Positions 30,065-41,393 of a stretch of 64,000 bases of DNA are shown one piece after another. The position numbers and the translations under genes were made by a program. Origin of the DNA: Phaseolus vulgaris (Eukaryota > Streptophyta > Magnoliopsida > Fabales > Fabaceae); the NCBI RefSeq assembly GCF_000499845.2, contig NC_023749.2:34616017-34680016 (forward strand), read 5' to 3'. Position 1 is the first letter of the stretch; each line of letters starts with the position of its first letter. The notes under the pieces were generated by a model, which did no database searches, was not told the origin of the DNA, and was given only the letters and a program-made list of their open reading frames with translations.

Positions 30065-31980
30065 ATGAGACCCACACGCACTAGGAGTGAAGAGATGACC
30101 ATGCAACAGCTCACGGGAATGATGCAGGGATTGCAAGAAGCAATGGCAGCATCAAGGGCAGAGCAAGAGTGCATGTAAGCGGATCTCGTTGCATCTCAGG
30201 TGAGAAACGAAGAGCTCCATCGCACAAACGAGGAGCTGCGTTGGGGATGGCGCGATATGGACGAGCCCGAGCCTTTCGCACCACCGAGAGAATTCTCCAC
30301 ACCGTTCTCTCAACCGATTCTGGAGACGGTGATCCCCAACACATTCACGGGGCCCAAGACAACCTTCACAAGGATGGAGGACCCTGAAGCACATCTCACC
30401 GCGTTCCACACGCAGATGATGCTGGTATGCGGCTCCGACGTCGTAAGGTGCAAGCTCTTCATGAGCACCTTGACTGGGATGGCCATGGACTAGTTCATCA
30501 GCCTCCCAGAGGGTCATATCACGTCTTTCGCGCAGCTCTCAAAGTTATTCAGGGAGCAGTATCTAGCCAACAGGGCCTCGCCACCATTTTCATATGACTT
30601 GTTTGACGTAAAGCAGTATCAAGGCGAGACCTTGAAGGAATACATAAACCGCTTTGGGGCGCAAGTGGTGAAGGTTGGTACCACAGAAGAGCCCATTATC
30701 GTATATGCGTTCAGAAAGGGGGTGTGCCCAGGGCCTTTCTACGAGTCAATCATCCACAACCGCCCCAAGACTTTTTCCGAAACAAGGCGTCGCGCGGTAG
30801 AACACATTGCCTCTGAGGGTGAGGTATACGAGAAGCGCACAATTGTTGCACCCACGCGCCCAAGAGCACATATGCGCGCGCAACCCGTCAGAGTCAACGA
30901 GGCCACGACGGGGAGAAAAGACCAGGAGAGGAAGCGCCCCTACAAGGCAAGGAGGCCCCAGTCCAACGGTCGAGCGGAGGGAAGTAGGCTAGCGAGGGAA
31001 GGAAAAAGACCGTTGAGGCACGATTTCGTCGTGGAGCTAAAAGACCTCATCGTCGTGCCCAACATAGCTGACAGGTTGAAGCCACCAGCGAAGTCTGATA
31101 AGGTGCTGGGACCTCACAAAGAGACGTGGTGCGAATTCCATGAGGCGTTCGGGCACCATATCAACAACTGCTTGGCGCTGGGCTATCAGTTGGACGAGCT
31201 CGTGAAGAGTGGGTTCTTGAAGGATTACCTTGCTGGGTCCGCTGCGATCACAGCCTTGACAGTGCCTGAGGAGGGTCAAGCACACGAGATGCCGATTTGC
31301 GGAGAAATGCACACCATTTCTAGTGGCTTTTCTGGAGGAGGACCCACTGCCTCTCAGCGTAAGAGATATGTGAGGTCAGTGAGTTTGGGCGCTGAGGAAT
31401 TTTCGGACGACCCATGGGAGTCAGACCTCATTTTCACAAGGGCTGACCTACGGGATGTTGTCCCGCATGACAATGACCTCGTGGCCATTTCGGTCGTCAC
31501 TGCTGGAAGGAAAGTTCATAGGGTTCTCGTCGACCAAGGCAGTTTCGCCGATGTCATGTTTTGGTCGACCTACAACAAGCTACAGTTGTCCCCTGACTTA
31601 TTGAGACCCTACACAGGATGCCTGTATTGATTCGCAGACAACCCGATTGAGGTACGTGGCTATCTAGAACTAAGGACAACGTTCACCGATGGAGCGGCGT
31701 CTCGTACCGAGAGCATTCGGTACTTAGTGGTAAACGCCAATTCAGCCTACAACATCTTGTTGGGCAGACCCGCACTGAATAGGCTAAGGGCACTGTCCTC
31801 CACTAGCCACATGAAGATGAAGTTGCCTGACCTTAGTGGCAGGGTGATCGTGATCAAGTCCGATCAAGAAGAAGCCCGAAAATGCTATGAAAATAGTTTA
31901 AAGACGAAGAGGGGGGTGTTTAGGGTGTGTGAGCGCCCCTCCAGCGCGGAGGCGACGCCTGGGGAAGTGCATGCAATTTA
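30065..31980 (+). pseudogene. B3 gag-protease
   Basis: Start ATG 30065 (MRPTRTRSEEMTMQQL). N-terminal coil, gag domain (EDPEAHLTAFHTQMMLVCGSD...), CEFHEAFGHHINNC knuckle, and then in the same frame the protease (VLVDQGSFADVMF; NILLGRPALNRLRAL). This shows that gag and protease form one frame in the family. Three stops: TAA after EQECM (30176), TAG in place of Trp in MAMDWF (30491) and TGA after TGCLY (31628). It ends at 31980 just after the protease. Confidence 0.92.
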
Positions 31981-31989
31981 GAGTTCCCT

Positions 31990-33276
31990 CTAGTTAAAGG
32001 TTATTACGAAACATATAATTGTAATGGGGACACTCTTTTTCCCTTTGAGTTTCTGCTCTCGGTCACCGCATTGGGCTTCCAGTTTTTTCTGTTGCGCTTC
32101 AGAAGCCTTCGCCGCGTCTTCCAGATATGCAACCTTGGCACGAAGAAGCACCACTTGATCAAGGAGTTCAGCGTTAGCTTGCGCCACCTCGTGCAATCGC
32201 TTATTAGCCTCCTCTTTTGCCTTTTGTGCCACCCTCAGAGAAGTCTTATATGCATCCTCTTGACGCTCCCAATGGCGTGCCAGTTTCTCTTTCTCCTCTG
32301 TCAGGGAGGCGACCTTTTTCTCCAGCGCTTGAAGAGTGGAGACTTCAACAACTTTGGCCTTGGCCTGCTCCCGCCATGTTTGGGCGCAATCCATGAAGGC
32401 GCCCATGTAATAGTATATGCCCTCTTGTTTGGGCCCTTCAGGTTGGTCGCGAGGAGACACCCTCTCTAGATAGCCACTCAGTGAGTCTCGAATGGGCAAA
32501 GGGAACTCTGGAGCGGTCGAGGGAGTAGATGCAACCTCAGCTTTGGCCCCACCCTCCAAAGCCTTAGATTGAGGAGGTGAGGAGGCGCTTGGAGGGTCTT
32601 CCCTCAGAGATTCTGCCCCATGGGAGGAGGAAGTGGCGGAGATGGCAGCCTGAGGGGCAGGCTGGGTCGTCCTTTGTCGTTTGAAGACCTGCCCCTCAGC
32701 AGAGTCCTCATCATCATCATCAGAAGGCACCACTACCACCCTTTTTTCCTTTGTCAAGGGGGGCTGGTAGAGTAGCAGCCTCGGCCAGTGCGAGTGGCAT
32801 GGCCGTGATGGGAGATGTGAGCTTGGCGGGTGGTTAGGAGAAGGAGGGGTTGGTGGAGATGATGGTGTAGTTAAAGGTTGAGAGCAAGGGTTGGGAGAGG
32901 TGGGGGTTGACTCAGAGGCTGGAGGTAGGGATTCCCCAACTCCCTTCGCCGAAGCCCCACCTTTGGACTTCAGGATTTGGGCAAGTTTCTGCTTACGTTG
33001 CTTGTCCTTCCTCGAATCTACATCAGTAAAATTAATACAGTAAGGGTAAGGGAACAGACAGATAATGTACACAGCAAAGAATAAGCAGAAACAGGGAAAG
33101 CAAAAACGAATTGGAGAGGGGGTGTTTTCTATACTTATGTATCGAGTGAGTCCTTCAGCGTCGTGCTCGCGACTAATTAGGATGGAAGTATCGAAGCCGC
33201 CCACGCTGCCCAGGACTTGGCACACCTCTCGATCTGCCAAAGGAAGCTCGTCCAGAGATTTGGGTTTGGTCGTTTT
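31990..33276 (-). pseudogene. B3 antisense gene, downstream part
   Basis: Minus strand, continuing from 43546 after the copia insertion: end of the N-terminal domain (TKPKSLDELPLADREVCQVLGSVGGFD...EHDAEGLTRYI), predicted intron 33134-33018, then exon 2. Exon 2 has a basic start (SRKDKQRKQKLAQILKSKGG), Pro/Ser-rich stretch, acidic SDDDDEDSAEGQVFKRQR, a segment GYLERVSP...GIYYYMGAFMDCAQTWREQAKAK, then a long coiled coil (about 32390-32060). The C-terminal VVDGK motif is missing because the deletion joins the coil to the post-pol scrap. The exon 2 frame has no stop before 31990. Confidence 0.88.
33018..33134 (-). other. Predicted intron of the B3 antisense gene (also open in frame)
   Basis: 117 bp, donor CATAA|GTATAG and acceptor ACTGATGTAG|A, at the conserved position. 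The length is a multiple of three and there is no stop, so unspliced RNA would also give a continuous protein with a 39-residue hydrophobic insert. Confidence 0.65.
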
Positions 33277-34982
33277 TGTTGAAGCTGGAGGAAGCTTCTT
33301 CCCTACCAAGGCTTGATGTGTGTTTGATGAAGAAAATGGCTTGAGAGCTTTGAAGATTGTAATAGGTTTTTAGATTCATTTGTAATTAGGCTTGTAAGTG
33401 TGTATGATTGCCTTTTGCTGTGTAACCTATCCTAGATGCCTAACCAAGTCTAGATCAAGCACATGATGTGGTTAAATGGTTTTTGAAAAGCCTTTTAAAA
33501 TGTTTTTAACAGTTTTAAAACAGTACATAAATAAATCTGTTTTATGGAGAAAAAATCTGTTTATTTCTTCTCTGTTAAAAAGGCTTTCGTTAAATGGTTT
33601 TTGAAAAGCTTTTTAAAATGGTTTTAACAGTTTTAAAACAGTACACAAATAAATCTGTTTTATGGAGAAAGAATCTGTTTATTTCTTCTCTGTTAAAAGG
33701 CTTTTCTAAATTTCTGTTAAGGCACCAAGGGAAAGCTCAGTTCGTTATTTCAGTTAAGCTGAGCTGGCCTGTGTGTTATACTTTAATCTGTTTTACTGTG
33801 AAAGAACAGGTTTATTCTTTGGTCTGCTGAAAGGTTTTTCACAAGTTAGTTAGGGCACCAAAGGTACCACTCAGACAATTATTTCTGTTAAGCTGAGTTG
33901 GCAGTTTTCACAAAATAAATCTGTTAAGTTCATAACTGAATCTGTTGTTTTCTTAACTGCTTTTCAACTGTTTTTGAAAAGAAGTTAGAAACTGTTTTCT
34001 ATATAAAGAAAAGTCTCTCTCACATGAAGAAGTGTTGAGGAATTACGCTTTTGACAGAGATAAAACAATTTCCATGTGAGAAGAAGGATTAAAAAGAGTT
34101 ATTGAAAGGTTTTCCAAAGAGATTTTCAAGTGTGCTTGTTCTAGGAAACCTTTGATCTTGGTGAAGGTGCTGGTGCAGTTCTGCAGCAAATTGAACTACT
34201 GGTTTTGAGTTCTTGCATCTTCTTCTCAGGTGTAATCTTTCCTTTATTCTGTTTTGTAAAGGTGTAAGTGTTAGTCACTCCTTGATAGGGTTTCTTGGAG
34301 TGCAAGGTGTGCTGAAATAGGGTTTTTCAGCATTGTGTGTGTTGTTCTTGTAGTGTTCAAGAACTGCTGGTTTTGTAAGTGATTGATACTGTTTTTAGTG
34401 AATTCCACCTTGGGGTAAGGTGAGACTGGATGTAGCTCTGTATGAGTGAACCAGTATAAAAACGTGTGTATCTTGTATTCTCATCCCTGCACTCTTTTCT
34501 GGTTTTTGCTTAATTCTGTCAAGAACTAAATCTGTTCTTTTTAAATTGAATCTGTTAATTCTGGGTTAAGGGAAAACTGTTCTTCCTGATTTGTTGAAGT
34601 TTTCTGATCATAAACAAGGTTGCTGCACATAATGGTTTAAGTGAATTGTGAACAAACTGATCATTCATTAAAACCTGAGAAAGGATCATACTTCTTGAAA
34701 TCTTGTGTTGTGTAACTTTTGATTGATTTCTAAGCATAGCTGTATCCTTCATCCTCACAATATTAAGCTGATCTGGTTCTGTTATATTTCTTGTTGAACA
34801 CAATTTTACATTGAACAAAATTCAAATTGTGCCAAGACTGCTCTGAAGAATCAATCTGTTTCATGTAAAAACAATCTGTTCTTTTTGCCTCTGGAATACT
34901 GAAAAATTGTGTGTTCTTGCGAAAATTTTATAAGCTCAATTCACCCCTCCCCTCTTGAACTTAGACACTAATAGACCCAACA
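33277..34982 (+). repeat. Copia 5' LTR
   Basis: TGTTGAAGCTGG...GACCCAACA, 1706 bp. TATA box TATATAAAG at 34000-34008. An imperfect 118-bp tandem repeat (33471-33588, 33589-33705) and many AATCTGTT copies. A second, looser repeat pair is at 33716-33780 and 33851-33905 (GTTAAGCTGAG(C/T)TGGC). Confidence 0.96.
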
Positions 34983-34984
34983 AT

Positions 34985-34997
34985 TGGTATCAAGAGC
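34985..34997 (+). promoter_or_regulatory. Copia primer binding site, initiator-Met type
   Basis: TGGTATCAAGAGC two bases after the LTR, close to the usual TGGTATCAGAGC with one extra A. Confidence 0.85.
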
Positions 34998-35029
34998 TAG
35001 GGCTTGTATTTTGCTCAAGTGTGTGTATG

Positions 35030-36697
35030 ATGTCTGAGTTTAAAATGCCTTTTGCTGAAGGTGCATCTATTAATAGACCTCCTATGTTTGGTGGTGTTAA
35101 CTATGCTTTCTGGAAAATCAGGATGAAGATCTTTATGGAATCTATTGACATGGGAATCTGGGATGCAGTGGTCAGTGGACCTTTTATACCTATGCAGGTT
35201 GTCAAAGATGAAACAATAAAGAAGCCTTGGTCTGAATGGAGTGAAACTGAGAAGAAAAAGGCCCAATATGACTCTTTAGCCAAGAATATCATTACATCTG
35301 CACTGAATATGGATGAGTTCTTTAGAGTCTCTCAATGTAACTCAGCAAAGGAGATGTGGGAGGTACTAGAGGTGACTCATGAAGGAACTGATGATGTGAA
35401 ACGGGCAAGGAAGCACTCACTAATTCAGGAGTATGAGCTGTTCAGAATGCAATCTGAAGAAAGTATTGCAGATGTGCAGAAACGATTTACACACATTGTA
35501 AATCACCTCACTGGCCTTGGTAAAGTCTTTGACAAGGAAGAGCTTAACATTAAGGTATTAAAATGTCTTGATAAGAACTGGCAGCCTAAGGTAACAGCAA
35601 TCTCAGAATCCAGAGATTTATCCAAGATGTCCACTGCAACACTTTTTGGAAAGCTGATAGAACATGAAATTGAGGTGAAAAGATTGAAAGAACAAGAAAC
35701 AGTGGAAAAGAAGGCCAAAGGAATTGCTCTGAAAACTACCATAGAACATGATACAAGTGAGGAAGAAGGTGATCCAGAACATGATGAGACTGTGAGTCTG
35801 CTCACCAGGAAATTCAGCAGATTTCTTAGAAAGAAAAACCGTGACAGAACTCAGCAGAGAAAGAGGTATTCCAAACAACCTATTGATTCAAATTCTTCCA
35901 ATTACACGTGCTTTGGATGTGGTAAACCAGGTCATATAAAAGCTGACTGTCCAAACAATCAAAGTAAAGAAAAATCAGCAAGCAAGAGGAGTGACAAAGG
36001 GAAAGGTAGAAGAGCATATATCTCATGGGAAGAAAATGATGCATCCTCATCTAGCAATTCTTCAACTGAAAGTGAAGAAGCAAATCTTTGCTTCATGGTG
36101 AATGATGAGGGATCCAACTCTGACTCAGTAAGTAATTTCTCCACTGATTCTGAAAACTATGATCAACTGCTATTAGCCTTTAGGGAAACACATGATGAAG
36201 CAAACAGGTTGGCTATAATGTGCAACAGATTGAATAGAGTAAATAGGGTACTTGAACCAAAGGTTAAAGCTCTTGAAGAAGAACTGCACAAAGCTAAAAC
36301 TGAATTAATTAGTCTTGAATTGACATGTTTACATGCATCAATTAAAACTTGTGATAATTGCAAAAAGCTGGAAAAACAGGTTGAGTATTTGTTGAAAACG
36401 CTTTCAAATTTCACTAAGGGAAGAGAAAATCTTGAAACCTTATTAGGTTCACAGAATGCTGTTTTCAATAAAAATGGTTTGGGATATAATTCTGGAATGA
36501 AAGGTAATGTGAAAAAGCTGTCAAGTTTCTTTGTTCCTTCCAAAACAGGTTTTTCCTCTTTTAGTAATTCAAAAACAATGCATACTGCAACATGTTTTTA
36601 TTGTATGAAATCTGGTCATGTATCTAGAACATGTAAGACTAGGAGATATCTTGTTCCTAAAGGATTAGCCAAATGGCTTCCTAAGGAAAGGTGTTAA
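35030..36697 (+). CDS. Copia gag
   Basis: About 555 residues from MSEFKMPFAEGAS (35030; an extra Met at 35027 is possible). N-terminal SIRE/copia gag fold (NRPPMFGGVNYAFWKIRMKIFMESID; WEVLEVTHEGTDDVKRARKHSLIQEYE). First CCHC knuckle CFGCGKPGHIKADC (about residue 295), acidic Ser-rich segment, coiled region (LEPKVKALEEELHKAKTEL), and a second knuckle CFYCMKSGHVSRTC near the C-terminus. Open throughout and ends at TAA 36695-36697. It assembles particles and binds RNA. Pol begins 50-60 bases later in the same frame, past a second TAA. Confidence 0.93.
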   Translation: MSEFKMPFAEGASINRPPMFGGVNYAFWKIRMKIFMESIDMGIWDAVVSGPFIPMQVVKDETIKKPWSEWSETEKKKAQYDSLAKNIITSALNMDEFFRVSQCNSAKEMWEVLEVTHEGTDDVKRARKHSLIQEYELFRMQSEESIADVQKRFTHIVNHLTGLGKVFDKEELNIKVLKCLDKNWQPKVTAISESRDLSKMSTATLFGKLIEHEIEVKRLKEQETVEKKAKGIALKTTIEHDTSEEEGDPEHDETVSLLTRKFSRFLRKKNRDRTQQRKRYSKQPIDSNSSNYTCFGCGKPGHIKADCPNNQSKEKSASKRSDKGKGRRAYISWEENDASSSSNSSTESEEANLCFMVNDEGSNSDSVSNFSTDSENYDQLLLAFRETHDEANRLAIMCNRLNRVNRVLEPKVKALEEELHKAKTELISLELTCLHASIKTCDNCKKLEKQVEYLLKTLSNFTKGRENLETLLGSQNAVFNKNGLGYNSGMKGNVKKLSSFFVPSKTGFSSFSNSKTMHTATCFYCMKSGHVSRTCKTRRYLVPKGLAKWLPKERC

Positions 36698-36745
36698 TCA
36701 TGCTGGACCCTAGACTAAAGGGGTACCATATGTGCTAAATCTGTT

Positions 36746-39700
36746 TTGTTGCAGAAAAACAGCAGGAGAAACCAGTGGTATCTAGACAGTGGCTGCTCAA
36801 AGCACATGACTGGTGATGTGACTCAGTTCATAAATCTGAAACTCAAAGCTGAAGGGCATGTCACATATGGAGATAACAATAGAGGAAAAATTCTTGGAAG
36901 AGGAGATGTTGGTACTAAAGACTCAACTACAATTGAGAATGTCCTATATGTTGAAGGGCTAAAACATAGTCTTCTAAGTATTAGCCAGCTGTGTGACAAG
37001 GGATACAAGGTCAATTTCGAAACCAATACTTGTACAATTTCAAATGAAAATTCTGGTAAGGTGCTGTTCACTGGAAAAAGGGTAAACAACATTTATCTCC
37101 TAGACATTATAAAGAGTTGTTCTGAAAATGAGTGTTTGCTATCTAAAAATGATGAGTCTTGGCTGTGGCATAGGAGACTAGCTCACATTCACACAAATCA
37201 CTTGAATAAGCTAAAATCTAAGGAACTTGTTTCTGGTTTACCAAACATAAAGTTTCAAAATAACAGATTGTGTGATGCCTGTGTAAAGGGAAAACAGATT
37301 AGAATTTCTTTTAAATCAAAAGATATGGTTTCTTCAAATAAAGCTTTGGATGTTTTGCATATGGACTTGTTTGGACCATCTAGGACTGCTAGCTTAGCTG
37401 GAAATTACTATGCTTTGGTGATTGTTGATGACTTTTCAAGATATACATGGACTTTGTTTCTTGCTTCTAAAAATGATGCATATAAAGCCTTTAAGAAACT
37501 TGCAAAGGTTCTGCATAATGAGAATGAAAATAGGATAAAACAGATTCGTAGTGATCATGGGGGAGAATTTCAAAATGCAAAGTTTGATAAATATTGTGAA
37601 AAACATGGGATCATACATAGTTATTCTGCTCCTAGGACACCCCAACAAAATGGTGTTGTTGAAAGAAAGAATAGATCACTAGAAGAGTTAGCTAGGACTA
37701 TGCTAAATGAATCTGGTTTACCTAAATATTTTTGGGCTGATGCTGTATATACTGCTTCTTATGTGCTTAACAGAACATTGATTAGACCAATTCTTAAGAA
37801 AACTCCCTATGAATTGTATAAAGGTAGAAAGCCTAGCATTAGTCATCTTAGGGTGTTTGGCTGCAAATGCTTTGTTTTAAATAATGGTAAAGATAATCTG
37901 GGGAAGTTTGATCCTAAATCAGATGAAGGAATACATATTGGTTATGCTATAAATGGTCATGCTTATAGAGTATATAACAAAAGATTGCTTGCTGTTGAAG
38001 AATCTATACATGTTGTGTTTGATGAAACAGATTTTTCTGTGCCCAAATCTGTTGTGGATGAACCTGGTATGGATGATTTAAGAACAATTATGCAACAAAA
38101 TCAGTCTAGTGAGCTTGATGCTACTAATCCAAATTCTGTCAAAGAATCTACTGTGAATGCAGGACTGCCTAAAGAATGGAAGACTCCAAGGGATCTCACT
38201 CTTGACAATGTAATTGGTAAAATTGAGAAAGGAATCTCAACAAGGAATTCACTCAACAACTTCTGCAGAACAGTAGCTTTTGTGTCACAGATTGAGCCTA
38301 AAAGCTTGGAAGAAGCACTGCAAGACAGCAATTGGATAACAACAATGCAGGAAGAGCTGAACCAGTTTGAATACAATGAAGTGTGGACTTTGGTTCCAAG
38401 GAAGCATGAGATGAACATCATAGGAACCAAGTGGGTGTACAGGAACAAGATGGATGAACATGGAGCTATCACTAGAAATAAAGCAAGACTGGTTGCTAAA
38501 GGGTATAACCAAGAAGAAGGTATTGATTTTGGTGAAACCTATGCACCAGTAGCACGTCTTGAAGCTGTCAGACTTCTTCTAGCATTTTCCAGCATACAAG
38601 GCTTCAAGCTATTTCAAATGGATGTCAAGAGTGCATTTCTAAATGGCTACATCAATGAAGAGGTGTTTGTATCTTAGCCTCCAGGGTTTGAAGATCACAA
38701 GAATCCAGAACATGTGTTCATGTTTAAGAAAGCCTTATATGGATTAAAGCAAGCACCTAGGCAATGGTATGAAAGGCTAAGTGAATTTCTGCTGTCTCAA
38801 GGTTATAGCCGTGGCAATTCAGATAAAACTCTCTTTCTAAAGAAGAAAAGTGAAGATATCATACTTGTGCAAGTCTATGTAGATGATATTATCTTTGGAT
38901 CCACAAATGAAGAGATGTGTGAAGACTTTGTGAAAACCATGAAAAGTGAGTTTGAGATGTCAATGTTAGGAGAAATGAATTTCTTCCTTGGTCTACAAGT
39001 TAAGCAACTCAAGGATGGGATTTTCATAAGTCAAGAAAAATACTGCAAGGAACTGCTCAAGAAGTTTGATATGAATCAATGCAAAGCAATCAGCACTCCT
39101 ATTTCAACAAGTTGTCAGCTGGATCAAGATTCTGCAGGAAAATTAGTGGATCAAACGAAATATAGGGGTTTAATTGGTTCCTTATTATATCTAACTGCCA
39201 GCAGGCCTGACATTATGTTTGCTGTATGTCTATGTGCTAGATATCAATCTGATCCAAGGGAATCACACTACAATGCAGCAAAGAGAATTCTGAAATATTT
39301 GCAAGGATCTAAGGATGTTGGATTGTGGTATCCTAACAAGGTATCTTTGAATTTGATTGGTTTTTCAGATTCTGATTTTGCAGGCTGCAAAGTTGATAGG
39401 AAGAGCACAAGTGGGACTTGTCACATGCTTGGATCAAGTCTAATCTCTTGGCATTGCAAGAAGCAAGCTTGTGTTGCTCTCTCCACAGTAGAAGCAGAAT
39501 ACATAGCTGCTGGAAGTTGTTGTGCTCAAACCTTATGGCTAAGGCAGCAGCTAAGTGATTTTGGTATTCTGTTAAATAACATACCTATAAATTGTGATAA
39601 TACAAGTGCCATAAATCTGTCTAAGAATCCTGTCATGCACTCAAGGACTAAGCACATTGAAATTAGACATCACTTTCTAAGAGAACATATAGCTAATGGA

Positions 39701-39832
39701 ACATGTGATATACAATTCATTGGTACTGAATTTCAATTAGCTGATCTATTCACTAAACCACTTGCTAAAGACAGGTTTCACTTTCTTTTAAATGAATTGG
39801 GTATAATTAGCTTGAATCGTCCTCTGCAGTGA
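36746..39832 (+). pseudogene. Copia pol: protease-integrase-RT-RNase H, one internal stop
   Basis: Protease [13 protein letters not shown] (about 36776), GAG-pre-integrase [18 protein letters not shown] with HHCC residues (CDACVKGK), and the integrase core ([51 protein letters not shown]). RT follows ([50 protein letters not shown]) and RNase H (GFSDSDFAGCKVDRKSTSG; ALSTVEAEYIAA; MHSRTKHIEIRHHFLRE; LADLFTKPLA). A TAG (38675-38677) interrupts EEVFVS-PPGFED, where a Gln is usual. All catalytic residues I can see are intact on both sides. Confidence 0.94.
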
Positions 39833-40395
39833 AAATTTCAATCTGTTGTTTTATGTTTTAACATGTTTCGTTCTCTGTTTCAGAAATCACAACTGTGACT
39901 AGGAAAGAGAAAGATTTATTTTTCTCTCTCTCACTTTATTATTGACTGCTTTTACGGTTATTGACCAGCAGATCCATGCAAATTAATGTGTGGGTATCCT
40001 AAATAATTGGATTTTGTGTAGATGCAACAGATTTGATGTACCAAAATCAGGTTCCAAGATATTCTTACGTGAATCCACACCTGAACCTGCTGCACCATTG
40101 GAATAAAATCTGTAGCATATCTGTGGGATTTTATTTTTCTTCAAAATTCATTATTTCCAAAATCTGATTACATTGCCCTGAATTAAAATTTGTGCATTTC
40201 AATTTTGGTTAAATAATTCTATATAAACCTAGCACAATTTAGCTCGTCTCTCACACCATCTCACTTGCACTATAAGCTGTCCAGGTGCACATTGCTTCAC
40301 CACAGGTTCTGTTCCTGCTTTTGAATAATAATCTGTAATGTCTTTCTTCTAGAATTGTATGGTAATATATTGATGCAGGGAAGAACAGATTAAGC
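39833..40395 (+). promoter_or_regulatory. Copia spacer with TATA box before the extra ORF
   Basis: Non-coding. TATATAAA at 40220-40227 is followed by a CT-rich start-like region (CTCGTCTCTCACACCATCTC). Further on are CCACAG|GTTCTG and two acceptor-like sites, TTTCTTCTAG (about 40351) and TTGATGCAG|G (40378). This suggests a separate transcript with a leader intron for the downstream ORF. Inference only. Confidence 0.5.
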
Positions 40396-41112
40396 ATGGC
40401 ATCCTCCTCACATAGAAAGAAGAAATCCAAGGAGCAATCTCAAAGCAGCCCAGGTATCCTGGAAAACTGGTTTGCTGGAGATTCAGAGGCAATGACAAGG
40501 TTCATACATGAGACTGGCAGGAAGCAAATCAATGTACCCAAGCTGCTTGAGTTCTCATGGCTGAGAGAGCAGAATCTGATAGAAGCCAAAGACTTGCTCA
40601 AGCATCAAAAGCTGAAAGGGTTTCGGGAGATGAATGGAAATGTTTATCCAGACCTCGTGAAGGTGTTTTACTGCAACCTTGAACAAGAGGGTAAAAATCT
40701 GGTTTCCCATGTAAAAGGAGTGAAGTTGAAGATCACTAGAGAAATCTGGAGTAGTGTGGGTGGAATCAAATATTCAGGACTGAAAGTGAGCAAAGGAAAC
40801 ACTGCTGGAATTCAAGGATTCAACAAATTGCAATTTTATAGAAGCTGTGTGAGGAATCCTACTGAACCAGTAGTTAGGTATCATGCAGGTAGCCTAACTC
40901 TAATTCCTAGACTCTTAGCTCATATAATTGCTTGGCAGCTTACCCCTAGAGGAAGTAATCATGCTGTACTTCATGAGGAAGACTTGATACTGCTGTATTG
41001 CATCATGAACCAGCTTAAGGTAAATTGGGATGAAGATGGCTGGGTTTTTAGAAGGAATGCTGGACAAAGGGCTGAGCAAGAAGCTGCTCCACAAGGAAAT
41101 GAAGAAGAATAA
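40396..41112 (+). CDS. Extra 3' ORF of the copia element (putative plant transposon domain)
   Basis: 238 residues from MASSSHRKKKSKEQSQ. A basic N-terminus is followed by a domain with the pattern of the putative plant transposon protein family (PF20167-like): NVYPDLVKVFYCNLEQEGKNLVSHVKGVKLKITREIW... LTLIPRLLAHIIAWQLTPRGSNHAVLHEEDLILLYCIMNQLKVNW. No signal peptide or convincing membrane segment, so it does not look like an envelope protein. The frame stops at GNEEE. A coil-rich remainder in another frame at 41211-41393 suggests the ancestral protein was longer. Function unknown. Confidence 0.75.
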   Translation: MASSSHRKKKSKEQSQSSPGILENWFAGDSEAMTRFIHETGRKQINVPKLLEFSWLREQNLIEAKDLLKHQKLKGFREMNGNVYPDLVKVFYCNLEQEGKNLVSHVKGVKLKITREIWSSVGGIKYSGLKVSKGNTAGIQGFNKLQFYRSCVRNPTEPVVRYHAGSLTLIPRLLAHIIAWQLTPRGSNHAVLHEEDLILLYCIMNQLKVNWDEDGWVFRRNAGQRAEQEAAPQGNEEE

Positions 41113-41210
41113 AATGTTGATGGTGTGCAACACATGGACGAATCACCAGTACATTCTGCTGAACATGAAATGTTGCTGCCACTAGTCAGAATGCAATAGT
41201 TGCATATGAG

Positions 41211-41393
41211 GCACCTGAGTACAAAGGTGAACCTCTGTCTATGTTTGAAAGACAGGTGCTAAGCAGGCTGGACACACTCACAAATGAGCAGAAGGCACAC
41301 TATGAGATGACTTACGCCAGGTTTCGACACTTGGATGATCAACTTGAAGGAATTCAAGTGCAGCTAGTTGAGCTCTATTACAACAACAAGTGA
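41211..41393 (+). pseudogene. Detached C-terminal part of the copia extra ORF
   Basis: Reads APEYKGEPLSMFERQVLSRL and then an Glu/Gln-rich helical stretch ending ELYYNNK and TGA. It is open, has good composition and lies downstream of the extra ORF in a different frame, so it is probably its C-terminus after a frameshift and stop (41112; 41196). Confidence 0.6.

Noticed and set aside
30065..31980. B3 as a second autonomous Tat element
   Set aside because: RT, RNase H and integrase are absent and gag-protease has three stops.
36690..36758. A 69-nt intron joining copia gag to pol
   Set aside because: GTGTTA...TTGCAG has plausible borders, but splicing there gives the wrong phase for the protease. 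Kept only as an open question.
40396..41112. Extra copia ORF as a viral-type envelope gene
   Set aside because: No signal peptide, no clear membrane segment and no cysteine-rich ectodomain; the domain pattern is that of a plant transposon protein.
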